DNA of 5,981 bases from JBBDNT01 sp040877445 (GTDB lineage: Bacteria > Planctomycetota > Planctomycetia > Planctomycetales > Planctomycetaceae). Positions within the stretch are counted from its first letter, which is position 1. The number at the start of each line of letters is the position of its first letter. Below the pieces are notes generated by a model. The model was given only the letters and a program-made list of their open reading frames with translations. It had not been told where the DNA came from and ran no database searches. Below, piece by piece: positions 1 to 5,981 of this stretch. The stretch lies in the NCBI GenBank assembly GCA_040877445.1, contig JBBDNT010000104.1, forward strand, positions 1 to 5,981. Direction: 5' to 3'. A program made the translations under genes and the position numbers.

Positions 1-1
1 C

Positions 2-2128
2 GCCACCTGCCCGGTCACGGGCTACACCACCAAGGTCGATCGCGTGCGGGCGCAACTCAAGTCGCGGCGCGGCGGTGCGGCCGACGCGCGATTGTTCTGC
101 GTCGTCACCACCCGCGACGACGAGCAGGGTCGATTCTACCGGTTGCCGACCAAGGCCGACCTCGCGGCGTTCGCCGCCGCCGCGGCGGAACTGGAGCGGC
201 GCGAGAAAGAGGACGGCACATCGCGGGCGCGGAAAGGCCGGCGCGAGAGTGAAGGAATCGAAGTGAGCCAGGCGAGCCGACGAAGTCTGGTCCCCGACGA
301 GCCATTGCCGCCCCCAGGCGGATTGGGATTCCGAGTTCAGCCGTACGGGATTCTGAATTGGGGTGACCTATTTTTTCCACGGCAGTTGTTGGCATTGACG
401 ACGATGGCGGGTCTTGTCCGAGAGATCGGTGCCAAACTGATCGCGTCATCACAAGACGATATTGCGGATGCAGTCCAGATATGCTTGGCGTGTGGTATCA
501 ACCGCCAAGCGGAACACGCGACTTCGCTTTGCCGCTGGAATGCTTCTGGGCAAAAGATGCAGGCAACCTTTGGACGCCAAGCGATCCCGATGATGTGGGA
601 CTTCTGCGAAGCAAACCCGTTCGGAGAGTCTGTTGGTTCGTGGAGCAGCATTCTGGAATGTGTGCTTATTCCGTTTGAAACCGCACAACACGTCTTGCCG
701 CATGGACACACCGGCATTGCCTCCGCCGCCAAGCACCCGCTGCCCGACGATATTGCAAATGCCTTCATTACAGACCCACCATATTACGATGCCATTCCGT
801 ATGCCGACCTGTCCGACTTCTTCTACGTTTGGCTTCGTCGCACCTTGCCCGCGAGTCAGAATGCTTTATTCTGGAGCGCGCTGACGCAGAAGGATGATGA
901 GTGCATCGTTGACAATGCGAAAGGGAAGGATCGTGTATACTTCGAGCGAACAATGGGGCAAGCGATGTTGGAGGGCCGGCGATTTCTCTCTCCAACGGGA
1001 GTTGGCGTCGTGGTGTTTGCGAACAAGTCGACGGCTGGTTGGGAATCGCAAATTCAGGCGATGTTTGACGCTGCTTGGACCATTACCGGTTCGTGGCCAA
1101 TCGATACCGAGATGGGAACGCGGCTTCGGGCGATGGACTCAGCCGCACTTGCATCTTCGGTCCACCTCGTCTGTCGCCCCCGCGAGGACGCGGATGGCCA
1201 AGTCACCGAAGCGGTCGGCGAGTGGCGGGATGTGCTGGGCGAGTTGCCGGCGCGGATTCACGAGTGGATGCCGCGGCTGGCGGCGGAGGGAGTCGTCGGG
1301 GCGGATGCGATCTTCGCCTGCCTCGGGCCGGCGCTCGAAATCTTCAGCCGCTACGGCCGCGTCGAGAAGGCGAACGGCGACAAGGCGGAACTGCGCGAGT
1401 ATCTCGAATTCGTCTGGGCTGCCGTCTCCAACGAGGCCCTTTCCCTGATCTTCCAGGACGCCGACGCCGCCGGTCTGGAACCCGATGCCCGCCTCACCGC
1501 CATGTGGCTTTGGACGCTCGGCGGCGGGACGAACGGCAACGGGAAGAAGAAGATCACCGCAGAGGACGCGGAGAGCGCGGAGGAAGACGAGACAGAAGAC
1601 GACGAAGATTCTCGTTCCTCCGCGTCCTCTGCGGTGAAAGGCTTCGTTTTGGAGTTCGACGCCGCGCGCAAGATCGCGCAAGGGCTGGGGGTGCATCTCG
1701 ACAAGTCGGAATCGCTCGTCGAGATCAAGGGGGACAAGGCCCGCCTGCTCTCGGTCGCCGAGCGCACGCAGCACCTGTTCGGCAAAGGGACGCAGGCCGC
1801 CGCCGGGAGCGGACGAGGGCGGAGAACGGTCCAGCAGCAGTCGCTGTTCCAGCAGTTGGACGAAGCCGAGGCGTCCGAAGCGGGCTGGGGCGAAATCAAA
1901 GGCCCGCCCCCCGGCAGCACGGTGCTCGACCGCGTCCACCAGTCGATGATCCTGTTCGCCGCCAACCGCGGCGAATTGCTCAAGCGATTTCTCGTGGAAG
2001 ACGGCGTCGGCAAAGATGCCCGCTTCTGGAAACTCGCCGACAACCTCAACAAGCTCTATCCGCCCGGCACGGAAGAACGCCGCTGGGTGGAGGGAGTGCT
2101 GGCGCGGAAGAAGGGGCTGGGGCTGTAG
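2..2128 (+). CDS. DUF1156-type adenine-specific DNA methyltransferase, 3' part (5' end outside window)
   Basis: Predicted SAM-dependent N6-adenine (or N4-cytosine) DNA methyltransferase of the DUF1156 family, probably the self-marking enzyme of a defence system. The frame is open to the left edge and codes 708 residues here. The GTG at 44 is not the start, because the preceding codons already encode the conserved CPVTGYTTKVDRVRAQLK block. Visible parts in order: the Cys-containing block and a GGAADARLF stretch (about 8-100); a WGDLFFPRQLLAL segment (about 359-400); a SLCRWN...TFGRQAIPMMWDF...NPFG segment (about 524-625); catalytic motif IV DPPYYD at 773-790 followed by YADLSDFFYVWLRR; a variable acidic linker (about 1550-1640); and a C-terminal domain from FVLEFDAARKIAQGLG to the TAG stop. 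Motif I, the SAM-binding loop, is not visible and should lie upstream. Oddities are a low-GC core and a palindromic repeat in the linker. The family call is from memory of conserved motifs, not a search. Confidence 0.88.
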   Translation, partial: ATCPVTGYTTKVDRVRAQLKSRRGGAADARLFCVVTTRDDEQGRFYRLPTKADLAAFAAAAAELERREKEDGTSRARKGRRESEGIEVSQASRRSLVPDEPLPPPGGLGFRVQPYGILNWGDLFFPRQLLALTTMAGLVREIGAKLIASSQDDIADAVQICLACGINRQAEHATSLCRWNASGQKMQATFGRQAIPMMWDFCEANPFGESVGSWSSILECVLIPFETAQHVLPHGHTGIASAAKHPLPDDIANAFITDPPYYDAIPYADLSDFFYVWLRRTLPASQNALFWSALTQKDDECIVDNAKGKDRVYFERTMGQAMLEGRRFLSPTGVGVVVFANKSTAGWESQIQAMFDAAWTITGSWPIDTEMGTRLRAMDSAALASSVHLVCRPREDADGQVTEAVGEWRDVLGELPARIHEWMPRLAAEGVVGADAIFACLGPALEIFSRYGRVEKANGDKAELREYLEFVWAAVSNEALSLIFQDADAAGLEPDARLTAMWLWTLGGGTNGNGKKKITAEDAESAEEDETEDDEDSRSSASSAVKGFVLEFDAARKIAQGLGVHLDKSESLVEIKGDKARLLSVAERTQHLFGKGTQAAAGSGRGRRTVQQQSLFQQLDEAEASEAGWGEIKGPPPGSTVLDRVHQSMILFAANRGELLKRFLVEDGVGKDARFWKLADNLNKLYPPGTEERRWVEGVLARKKGLGL
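300..1140. other. Low-GC segment inside the methyltransferase gene (possible recombined block)
   Basis: By hand count, 361-1140 is about 55% G+C. By contrast 1-240 is about 72% and 1141-1260 about 68%. The change is also visible at third codon positions: codons such as TTA, GTA, ACA, AGT and CCA appear here, with GC3 near 64% in a sample after 776, against about 81% just after 1141. The right edge near 1140 is sharp and the left edge (about 250-360) more gradual. The reading frame is intact throughout, and the block spans the catalytic DPPYYD motif. A simple reading is homologous replacement of the gene's centre from a lower-GC relative. Selection on conserved residues alone would not be expected to lower GC3. 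Confidence 0.6.
1554..1637. repeat. Palindromic dispersed-type repeat inserted in frame in the methyltransferase
   Basis: Arms at 1554-1573 and 1618-1637 are perfect 20-base reverse complements; the outermost pair is T1554-A1637 and the core reads CACCGCAGAGGACGCGGAG. A 44-base loop separates them. The left arm continues into a second partial copy (CGCGGAGG, 1576-1583) that can pair alternatively with 1617-1624. Read in frame it encodes an acidic linker beginning ITAEDAESAEE and ending SSASSAVKG. Read on the other strand it gives HRRGRGG...LRVLCG-like peptides. From general knowledge, elements with this 'accgcagaggacgcggag' signature are scattered in many copies through planctomycete and other environmental genomes, both inside and between genes. 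Copy number in this genome cannot be seen from one window. Confidence 0.85.
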
Positions 2129-2155
2129 TCGTGGGACGAGCAACCCGCTTGACGC

Positions 2156-2163
2156 GAGAAGGG
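2156..2163 (+). promoter_or_regulatory. Ribosome binding site for the XRE gene
   Basis: The purine run GAGAAGGG ends 7 bases before the ATG at 2171 and supports that start. A second AAGGG (2166-2170) touches the ATG and is too close to serve. Confidence 0.5.
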
Positions 2164-2170
2164 CCAAGGG

Positions 2171-2476
2171 ATGTCCAAAAATGCGACCGAGCCGGAGCAG
2201 GATTCTTTCGAGCCGGATTACATCACGGAGCCTGGCGAAATCCTGCAAGAGACGATCGAGAACCTGCGAATCACGCGGAGCGAACTCGCGGCGCGAATCG
2301 GTTGCGGCGTGACGCACGTCGATCGCTTGATCGAGGGTGAAACGCGACTCTCGCAGGAAGTCTCGCTGCAGTTGGAGAAGGCGACGCGGGTTCCGGCCCG
2401 GTTCTGGATGAATCTGGAGACCCAGTATCAACAGCGAAAGGCGCGTCTGTCGCGGCGCGACCGAGAGGCGTCCTGA
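2171..2476 (+). CDS. HigA-like XRE-family DNA-binding protein (orphan antitoxin-type regulator)
   Basis: A 101-residue helix-turn-helix protein resembling HigA/VapI addiction-module antidotes. It has a PGEILQETIENL entry helix (residues 21-32), an HTH core from SELAARIGC to VTHVDRLIEG (about 37-56), a SQEVSLQLEKATRV helix (61-74), and the PARFW(M)NLETQYQ segment typical of HigA (75-87). The N-terminal 16 residues are polar and the tail is basic (RLSRRDREA). HigA proteins normally bind their own promoter and neutralise an adjacent HigB RNase, but no toxin-sized frame lies on either side: the flanking gaps are 42 and 21 bases. It sits between the methyltransferase and the ATPase, so it is probably co-transcribed with them. 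It may repress or tune the operon; that role is inferred from position. ATG chosen for the RBS at 2156-2163 and because the conserved region follows shortly after. Confidence 0.88.
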   Translation: MSKNATEPEQDSFEPDYITEPGEILQETIENLRITRSELAARIGCGVTHVDRLIEGETRLSQEVSLQLEKATRVPARFWMNLETQYQQRKARLSRRDREAS

Positions 2477-2485
2477 ATCGCATTC

Positions 2486-2490
2486 GGAGA
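2486..2490 (+). promoter_or_regulatory. Ribosome binding site for the DUF499 ATPase gene
   Basis: GGAGA lies 7 bases before the ATG at 2498, inside the 21-base gap after the XRE stop codon. This spacing supports the chosen start and translation from the same transcript. Confidence 0.55.
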
Positions 2491-2497
2491 CAGTTCG

Positions 2498-5446
2498 ATG
2501 GCGAAGCTCAAGCCGTGGTATCAGGTGGTCACGCCCCGCGAGGATCTGCGGGAGAATCGCGCGCTGGACGCCTCGGAGTTCGCCGTCCATCTCGACCACA
2601 TTCGCACCGCCCGCGACACCGTGCCGAAGGACTACGCCGACCCGGCCCGGTTCTTCGAGCGGACCTATCTGACCGGCAGCCTGCAGGGACTGGCGTCGCA
2701 GGTTCTGCGGCGGTTGAACGGCATCCAGGTCGAGACGTCGGCCGTGTTCAACATGGCGACGCAGTTCGGCGGCGGCAAGACGCACGCCCTGGCGACGCTG
2801 TTCCACCTCGCCCGGCACGGTGACGAGGCGAAAGCCTGGAAGGGAGTCGCCTCGCTGCTCGAAAAGGCGCAGGTTTCGACGGTCCCCAGGGCGGACGTGG
2901 CGGTCTTCGTGGGGACGGAGTTCGACGCGATCACCGGCCGCCACGCACCCGGAGAGCCGACGCGCAAGACGCCGTGGGGCGAGATCGCCTGGCAACTCGG
3001 CGGCGCGGCGACGTTCGCCAAGGTCGCTCAGCACGATGCCCAAGGGGTGGCCCCCGCGGGCGACGTGATCCGCGAAATGCTCCCCGCGGGGCCGACGCTG
3101 ATCCTGATGGACGAGCTGCTGAATTACGTGAGCAGCGGGCGGAAGCTGGGGATGCGGGACCAGTTCTTCAACTTCCTGCAGAACCTGTGCGAGGAATCGC
3201 GGGCACGGAACAACCTCGTGCTGTGCGTGTCGATCCCGCGCTCGGACCTGGAGATGAACCCCGACGACCAGCGCGACCACGACTCGATCAAGAAGCTGTG
3301 CGATCGCCTGGGGAAGGCGATTTTGATGTCGGCGGACAAGGAGATGTCGGAGATCATTCGCCGCCGGCTGTTCGAATGGGACGGGCTGACGAACGACGCC
3401 AAGGCGACCTGCTCGGCCTACGCCGAATGGGCGGCGGACCATGCGCCGGAACTCGCCGGCATCGACAGGGATTCCGTCCACGAGCAGTTTCGCGCCTGCT
3501 ACCCGTTTCATCCCTCGGTGATTTCGGTCTTCGAGCGGAAGTGGCAGAGCCTGCCGCGGTTCCAGCGGACTCGCGGAATCCTGCGGTTGCTGGCCCTGTG
3601 GGTGGCGCACAACTACCAGGACGAGCACCGCAAGGTCACGAACGAGCCGCTGATCACGCTGGGGCTGGCACCGCTCGAGAACCCGATCTTCCGGGCGGCG
3701 CTGTTCAATCAGTTGGGATCGGACGAGTTGGAGATTCCGGTCGCGGCCGACATCGCCGGCAAGGCAAGCGAATCGCACAGTCTGAAACTCGACAAGGAGG
3801 CCTCCGACGCGATCAGGAAATCCCAGCTTCACCGCAAGGTGGCGACGACGATTTTCTTCGAGTCGAACGGCGGCCAGAGCCAGTCGCGGGCGGAGGCGTC
3901 GCTCCCGGAGATCAAAACCGACGTCTGCGGCCCGGACATCAACACCGCCGACGTCGATACGGTCCTCGAGGGCTTGGCCGGTACTTGCTTCTATCTGCAA
4001 TGGGAGCGCAACCGGTATCACTTCGGGTTGTCGCCGAACCTGAACCAGGTGCTGGTGACGCGCCGCGGCGCGGTGCAGGCGAAGGAGATCGACAAGCGAA
4101 TCCAGAAACGCACCGAGGACATCTTCCGCAAGAACGGGACGGATGCCTGCCGATTCGTCGAGCGCGAATTCTATCCCCAGCGCAGCAACGACGTGAAGGA
4201 GGTTCCGAAAATCACGCTGGTGGCGCTGGACCTCGATCACCCGGCCGAGGAGCGAGCGACACTCGATCTGATGAATGCGATCGTGAAGGATTCCGGTACG
4301 AGCGGGCGGACGTTCAAATCGGCCCTGATCTTCGCCGCGCCCGATCCCTCGGAGAACGTCTTCGACAAGGCCCGCGAAGTGCTGGCATGGGAAGACGTGG
4401 ACGACGATGAAGAGACGAAGAAGCGGATCGACGAAGGGCAGTTGAAGCTCCTCGCCCGCAACCTGGCCAACGCCCGCCGTGATCTCGACGAGGCGATTTT
4501 CCGGGCGTACAAGCACCTGTATCTGCTGGGCAAAGACAACAAGCTGCGTCACATCGACCTGGGGAACATCACGTCGAGCGCCGCGGGGTGCATCGTCGAC
4601 GTGTACCTTCAGCGCCTCGGGAGCGGCGGGTTGGACGAGGTCGTCGATTCGGTCCCCGCCCGCAAGCTGCCGAACTATTGGCCGGCGTCGATGACGGAAT
4701 GGTCGACCAAGAGCGTCCGCGATGCGTTCTATTCATCGCCGCTGCTGCCGCGGCTCATCAACTCGGAGGTAGTGAAGAGGGCGATCGCGGACGGCGTTTC
4801 GCAGGGTATCATCGGCTACGCGGTCAAGGATGCCTCCGGCCGACTGAAGCTGGAGAAACTGAAGGAGAGCCTGTTCGATGCCGACGTGGAGATTTCGGAC
4901 GACGTCTACATCCTCAAAGCGGACGAGGCCCAGAAGCTGCGCGAGCCGCCCCGGCTCGCACAGCTTCTCGTGAGGCCGGAGCACGTCACGGTCAAGATCG
5001 GCGAGCAGGCGGCCTTCACGTGCGCGGGGATCGACCAGTACGGCCAGCCGATCGCGGTCGGCAGTGTCGAATGGTCGGCGACGGGCGGGGCGGTCGATGC
5101 GGCCGGCATGTTCACCGCCGGCGACCACGGGGGCGCGTTCACCGTGAAGGCAGCGGCGAGCGGGATCGAGGCGTTGGCCGAGGTGCGAATCACGACGACG
5201 GACGACCCGCCGCCGCCGCCGCCCACGCCCGGGGCGCAGTACATCCGCTGGCGCGGCACCGTCCCCCCGCAGAAATGGATGAACTTCTACACGAAGGTGC
5301 TCAGCAAACACGCGACTTCGCCCGACCTGAAGATTGAAGTCTCCTTCGAGATCAAGGTGGAGCGGGAACACGCAGATTCCAAGTCCTCCGATGCGAAGAC
5401 CGGTTTACGGGAGTTGGGGCTCGAGGATGATGTTCGACTCTCGTAG
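2498..5446 (+). CDS. DUF499-family P-loop ATPase with C-terminal Ig-like domain
   Basis: A 982-residue soluble ATPase of the DUF499 family, a class found in anti-phage loci with DUF1156 methyltransferases and loosely comparable to the large BrxC/PglY ATPases of BREX. It begins MAKLKPWYQVVTPREDLREN, a typical N-terminus for the family. Walker A is QFGGGKTH at residues 89-96 (Lys94, Thr95). Walker B is LILMDELLNYV at 201-211 (Asp205, Glu206). A sensor-like VLCVSIPRSD (241-250) and an arginine-bearing RTRGILRLLALWV (357-369) follow, as in AAA/STAND-type folds. An acidic charged stretch lies near 632-646. Residues about 824-900 look like a bacterial Ig-like (BIG-type) domain, then six prolines (904-909), then a terminal WRGTVPPQKWMNFYTKVLSK block (918-937) that I recall from other members. 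No signal peptide or membrane segment is visible, so it should act in the cytoplasm. It probably uses ATP to drive or gate DNA sensing; the exact role is unknown. The start is supported by an RBS. Confidence 0.93.
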   Translation: MAKLKPWYQVVTPREDLRENRALDASEFAVHLDHIRTARDTVPKDYADPARFFERTYLTGSLQGLASQVLRRLNGIQVETSAVFNMATQFGGGKTHALATLFHLARHGDEAKAWKGVASLLEKAQVSTVPRADVAVFVGTEFDAITGRHAPGEPTRKTPWGEIAWQLGGAATFAKVAQHDAQGVAPAGDVIREMLPAGPTLILMDELLNYVSSGRKLGMRDQFFNFLQNLCEESRARNNLVLCVSIPRSDLEMNPDDQRDHDSIKKLCDRLGKAILMSADKEMSEIIRRRLFEWDGLTNDAKATCSAYAEWAADHAPELAGIDRDSVHEQFRACYPFHPSVISVFERKWQSLPRFQRTRGILRLLALWVAHNYQDEHRKVTNEPLITLGLAPLENPIFRAALFNQLGSDELEIPVAADIAGKASESHSLKLDKEASDAIRKSQLHRKVATTIFFESNGGQSQSRAEASLPEIKTDVCGPDINTADVDTVLEGLAGTCFYLQWERNRYHFGLSPNLNQVLVTRRGAVQAKEIDKRIQKRTEDIFRKNGTDACRFVEREFYPQRSNDVKEVPKITLVALDLDHPAEERATLDLMNAIVKDSGTSGRTFKSALIFAAPDPSENVFDKAREVLAWEDVDDDEETKKRIDEGQLKLLARNLANARRDLDEAIFRAYKHLYLLGKDNKLRHIDLGNITSSAAGCIVDVYLQRLGSGGLDEVVDSVPARKLPNYWPASMTEWSTKSVRDAFYSSPLLPRLINSEVVKRAIADGVSQGIIGYAVKDASGRLKLEKLKESLFDADVEISDDVYILKADEAQKLREPPRLAQLLVRPEHVTVKIGEQAAFTCAGIDQYGQPIAVGSVEWSATGGAVDAAGMFTAGDHGGAFTVKAAASGIEALAEVRITTTDDPPPPPPTPGAQYIRWRGTVPPQKWMNFYTKVLSKHATSPDLKIEVSFEIKVEREHADSKSSDAKTGLRELGLEDDVRLS
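4967..5200 (+). other. Region encoding an Ig-like (BIG-type) domain in the ATPase
   Basis: The encoded segment runs LLVRPEHVTVKIGEQAAFTC, then a DQYGQPI turn, VEWSATGGAVDAAGMFTAG and FTVKAAASGIEALAEVRIT. This strand pattern, with the 'WSATGG.vdaaGmFTAG' signature, is typical of BIG-type Ig-like domains. Those are mostly found in secreted or surface proteins, so its presence in a cytosolic ATPase is notable. The domain call is by motif recognition only. Confidence 0.75.
5207..5224 (+). repeat. CCG triplet tract encoding a hexaproline hinge
   Basis: Five CCG codons followed by one CCC encode prolines 904-909 of the ATPase. The tract lies exactly between the Ig-like domain and the conserved C-terminal block and probably acts as a stiff spacer. 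Such triplet runs can change length by slippage, in whole codons without breaking the frame. Confidence 0.7.
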
Positions 5447-5528
5447 CCGACCACGACTCTCGGCGTCGGCACCTCGATGATGCGTCCGCTCATCAACCAT
5501 CACGAATCGAAACCCGAAAGCCGATGCG

Positions 5529-5981
5529 ATGCCTCCGACGTTTCCATTCCTGACCAGTTACGACCCACCCGGTTCGAGCGAGGGAACTCTCGATCCGCTC
5601 GGGCTGTACCAGATCGCCGACCAATTGGCGGTGCAGCTCGTTCCCGCGGTGCGCGAGCGGATGCAGCGGGTGCGGTTCCTGACGGCGATGGCGGTAGGGG
5701 CGCTGGTCACCGAAGGCCTGGAAGGCGATCCGGGACAGCGGGACGCCTCCCCGCACCTCGTCTGGGAATGGCTGATCGTCGAATCCATTATCCGGGAGAT
5801 GAACGACGAGAATGGTGTGTGGGGCATTCCCGGAACGCTCGTGGCACGACGGGCGCTCGGCCGACATGGGTACTTCGATGCCCGGAGTTACCTGAAGACT
5901 CCGCGAATCTTCGGTTTCCACGGCGTCTACAAGCGACTGGCCATCCATCTGGGAATCGTGGACGTGCACCTCGGGCCTGGG
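5529..5981 (+). CDS. Uncharacterised protein, 5' part (3' end outside window)
   Basis: An open frame of 151 codons with no stop before the right edge. ATG 5529 is the only ATG, GTG or TTG after the in-frame TGA at 5478-5480, so the start is well constrained; the upstream GAAAG (5516-5520) is a weak RBS. The product begins MPPTFPFLTSYDPPGSSEG, then a probable helical segment YQIADQLAVQLVPAVRERMQRVRFLTAMAVGAL (residues 27-59), then WEWLIVESIIREMN (79-92) and WGIPGTLVARRALGRHGYFD...YLKTPRIFGFHGVYKRLAIHLGIVD (98-145). The last part has the feel of a helix-turn-helix or winged helix, but this is only an impression. I do not recognise the family. No signal peptide or clear membrane segment is seen. 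It follows the ATPase by 82 bases on the same strand and is probably a member of the same locus. Codon use matches the GC-rich neighbours. Confidence 0.82.
   Translation, partial: MPPTFPFLTSYDPPGSSEGTLDPLGLYQIADQLAVQLVPAVRERMQRVRFLTAMAVGALVTEGLEGDPGQRDASPHLVWEWLIVESIIREMNDENGVWGIPGTLVARRALGRHGYFDARSYLKTPRIFGFHGVYKRLAIHLGIVDVHLGPG

Noticed and set aside
44..46. GTG at 44 as the start of the methyltransferase
   Set aside because: The frame is open to the left edge and the codons before it encode the conserved CPVTGYTTK segment, so the true start is upstream.
1075..2340. Forward frame of 421 codons overlapping the methyltransferase
   Set aside because: Its Arg/Gly-rich product is a frame-shifted reading of the methyltransferase C-terminus and it runs across the real stop and into the XRE gene.
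2974..4410. Forward frame of 478 codons inside the DUF499 gene
   Set aside because: Out-of-frame shadow of a clearly coding region; Arg/Gly/Pro-rich and without motifs.
1139..4552. Long antisense open frame of 1137 codons on the - strand
   Set aside because: It spans antisense to three convincing genes. Its translation is low-complexity Arg/Leu/Val/Gly-rich, a common artefact opposite GC-rich genes whose third positions are G or C. It has no recognisable domain and crosses gene boundaries.
513..5321. Shared 15-base word AACACGCGACTTCGC at 513-527 and 5307-5321
   Set aside because: Both copies are in frame and encode HATS in unrelated protein contexts. The flanks do not match, so it is most likely chance.
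5435..5462. Nine-base direct repeat CGACTCTCG at 5435-5443 and 5454-5462
   Set aside because: Too short and present only twice; no sign of an attachment site or target duplication around an element.
5446..5470. Hairpin GCCGAC (5446-5451) with GTCGGC (5465-5470) after the ATPase stop codon
   Set aside because: The stem is only 6 base pairs with a 13-base loop and no following T run, so it is not a convincing terminator. Such stems are frequent by chance in GC-rich DNA.
5524..5553. Alternative ATG at 5524 for the last gene
   Set aside because: This frame meets a stop after nine codons; the ATG at 5529 opens the long frame.
5493..5969. Antisense open frame of 158 codons at the right end
   Set aside because: It lies opposite the forward frame 5529-5981, which has better composition and conserved-looking motifs and fits the operon direction.

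Overview
The window is dense, GC-rich bacterial chromosome (roughly 65% G+C by eye, with one clear exception). All recognisable genes lie on the + strand and look like one operon: a 3' fragment of a large DUF1156-type DNA methyltransferase gene, a small HigA-like XRE regulator, a large DUF499 P-loop ATPase, and the 5' part of an unrecognised gene that runs off the right edge. Gaps between genes are 42, 21 and 82 bases. No RNA gene, CRISPR array, insertion sequence or convincing terminator was seen. High G+C, together with a dispersed palindromic 'ITAEDAE...SSASSAV' repeat of a type seen in Planctomycetota and other environmental phyla, suggests a planctomycete-like host. That assignment is an inference.

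Layout: 1-2128 holds the methyltransferase, including the catalytic motif DPPYYD at 773-790; its N-terminus, with the expected SAM-binding motif I, lies upstream of the window. Within this gene, about 300-1140 is near 55% G+C against about 70% on either side, and an in-frame palindromic repeat sits at 1554-1637. At 2171-2476 is a 101-aa antitoxin-like DNA-binding protein with no toxin beside it. At 2498-5446 is the 982-aa ATPase, with Walker A and B motifs, a bacterial Ig-like (BIG-type) domain and a proline hinge near its C-terminus. From 5529 to the end is an open frame of at least 151 codons.

How the genes may work together: DUF1156 methyltransferases and DUF499 ATPases are known neighbours in predicted anti-phage islands, where a helicase and a nuclease usually complete the set. 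The methyltransferase would mark self DNA, the ATPase would be a motor or switch in sensing or blocking unmodified DNA, and the small XRE protein may control expression or guard the locus. The helicase and nuclease are not in this window. The last gene is the best candidate here for a poorly described component.
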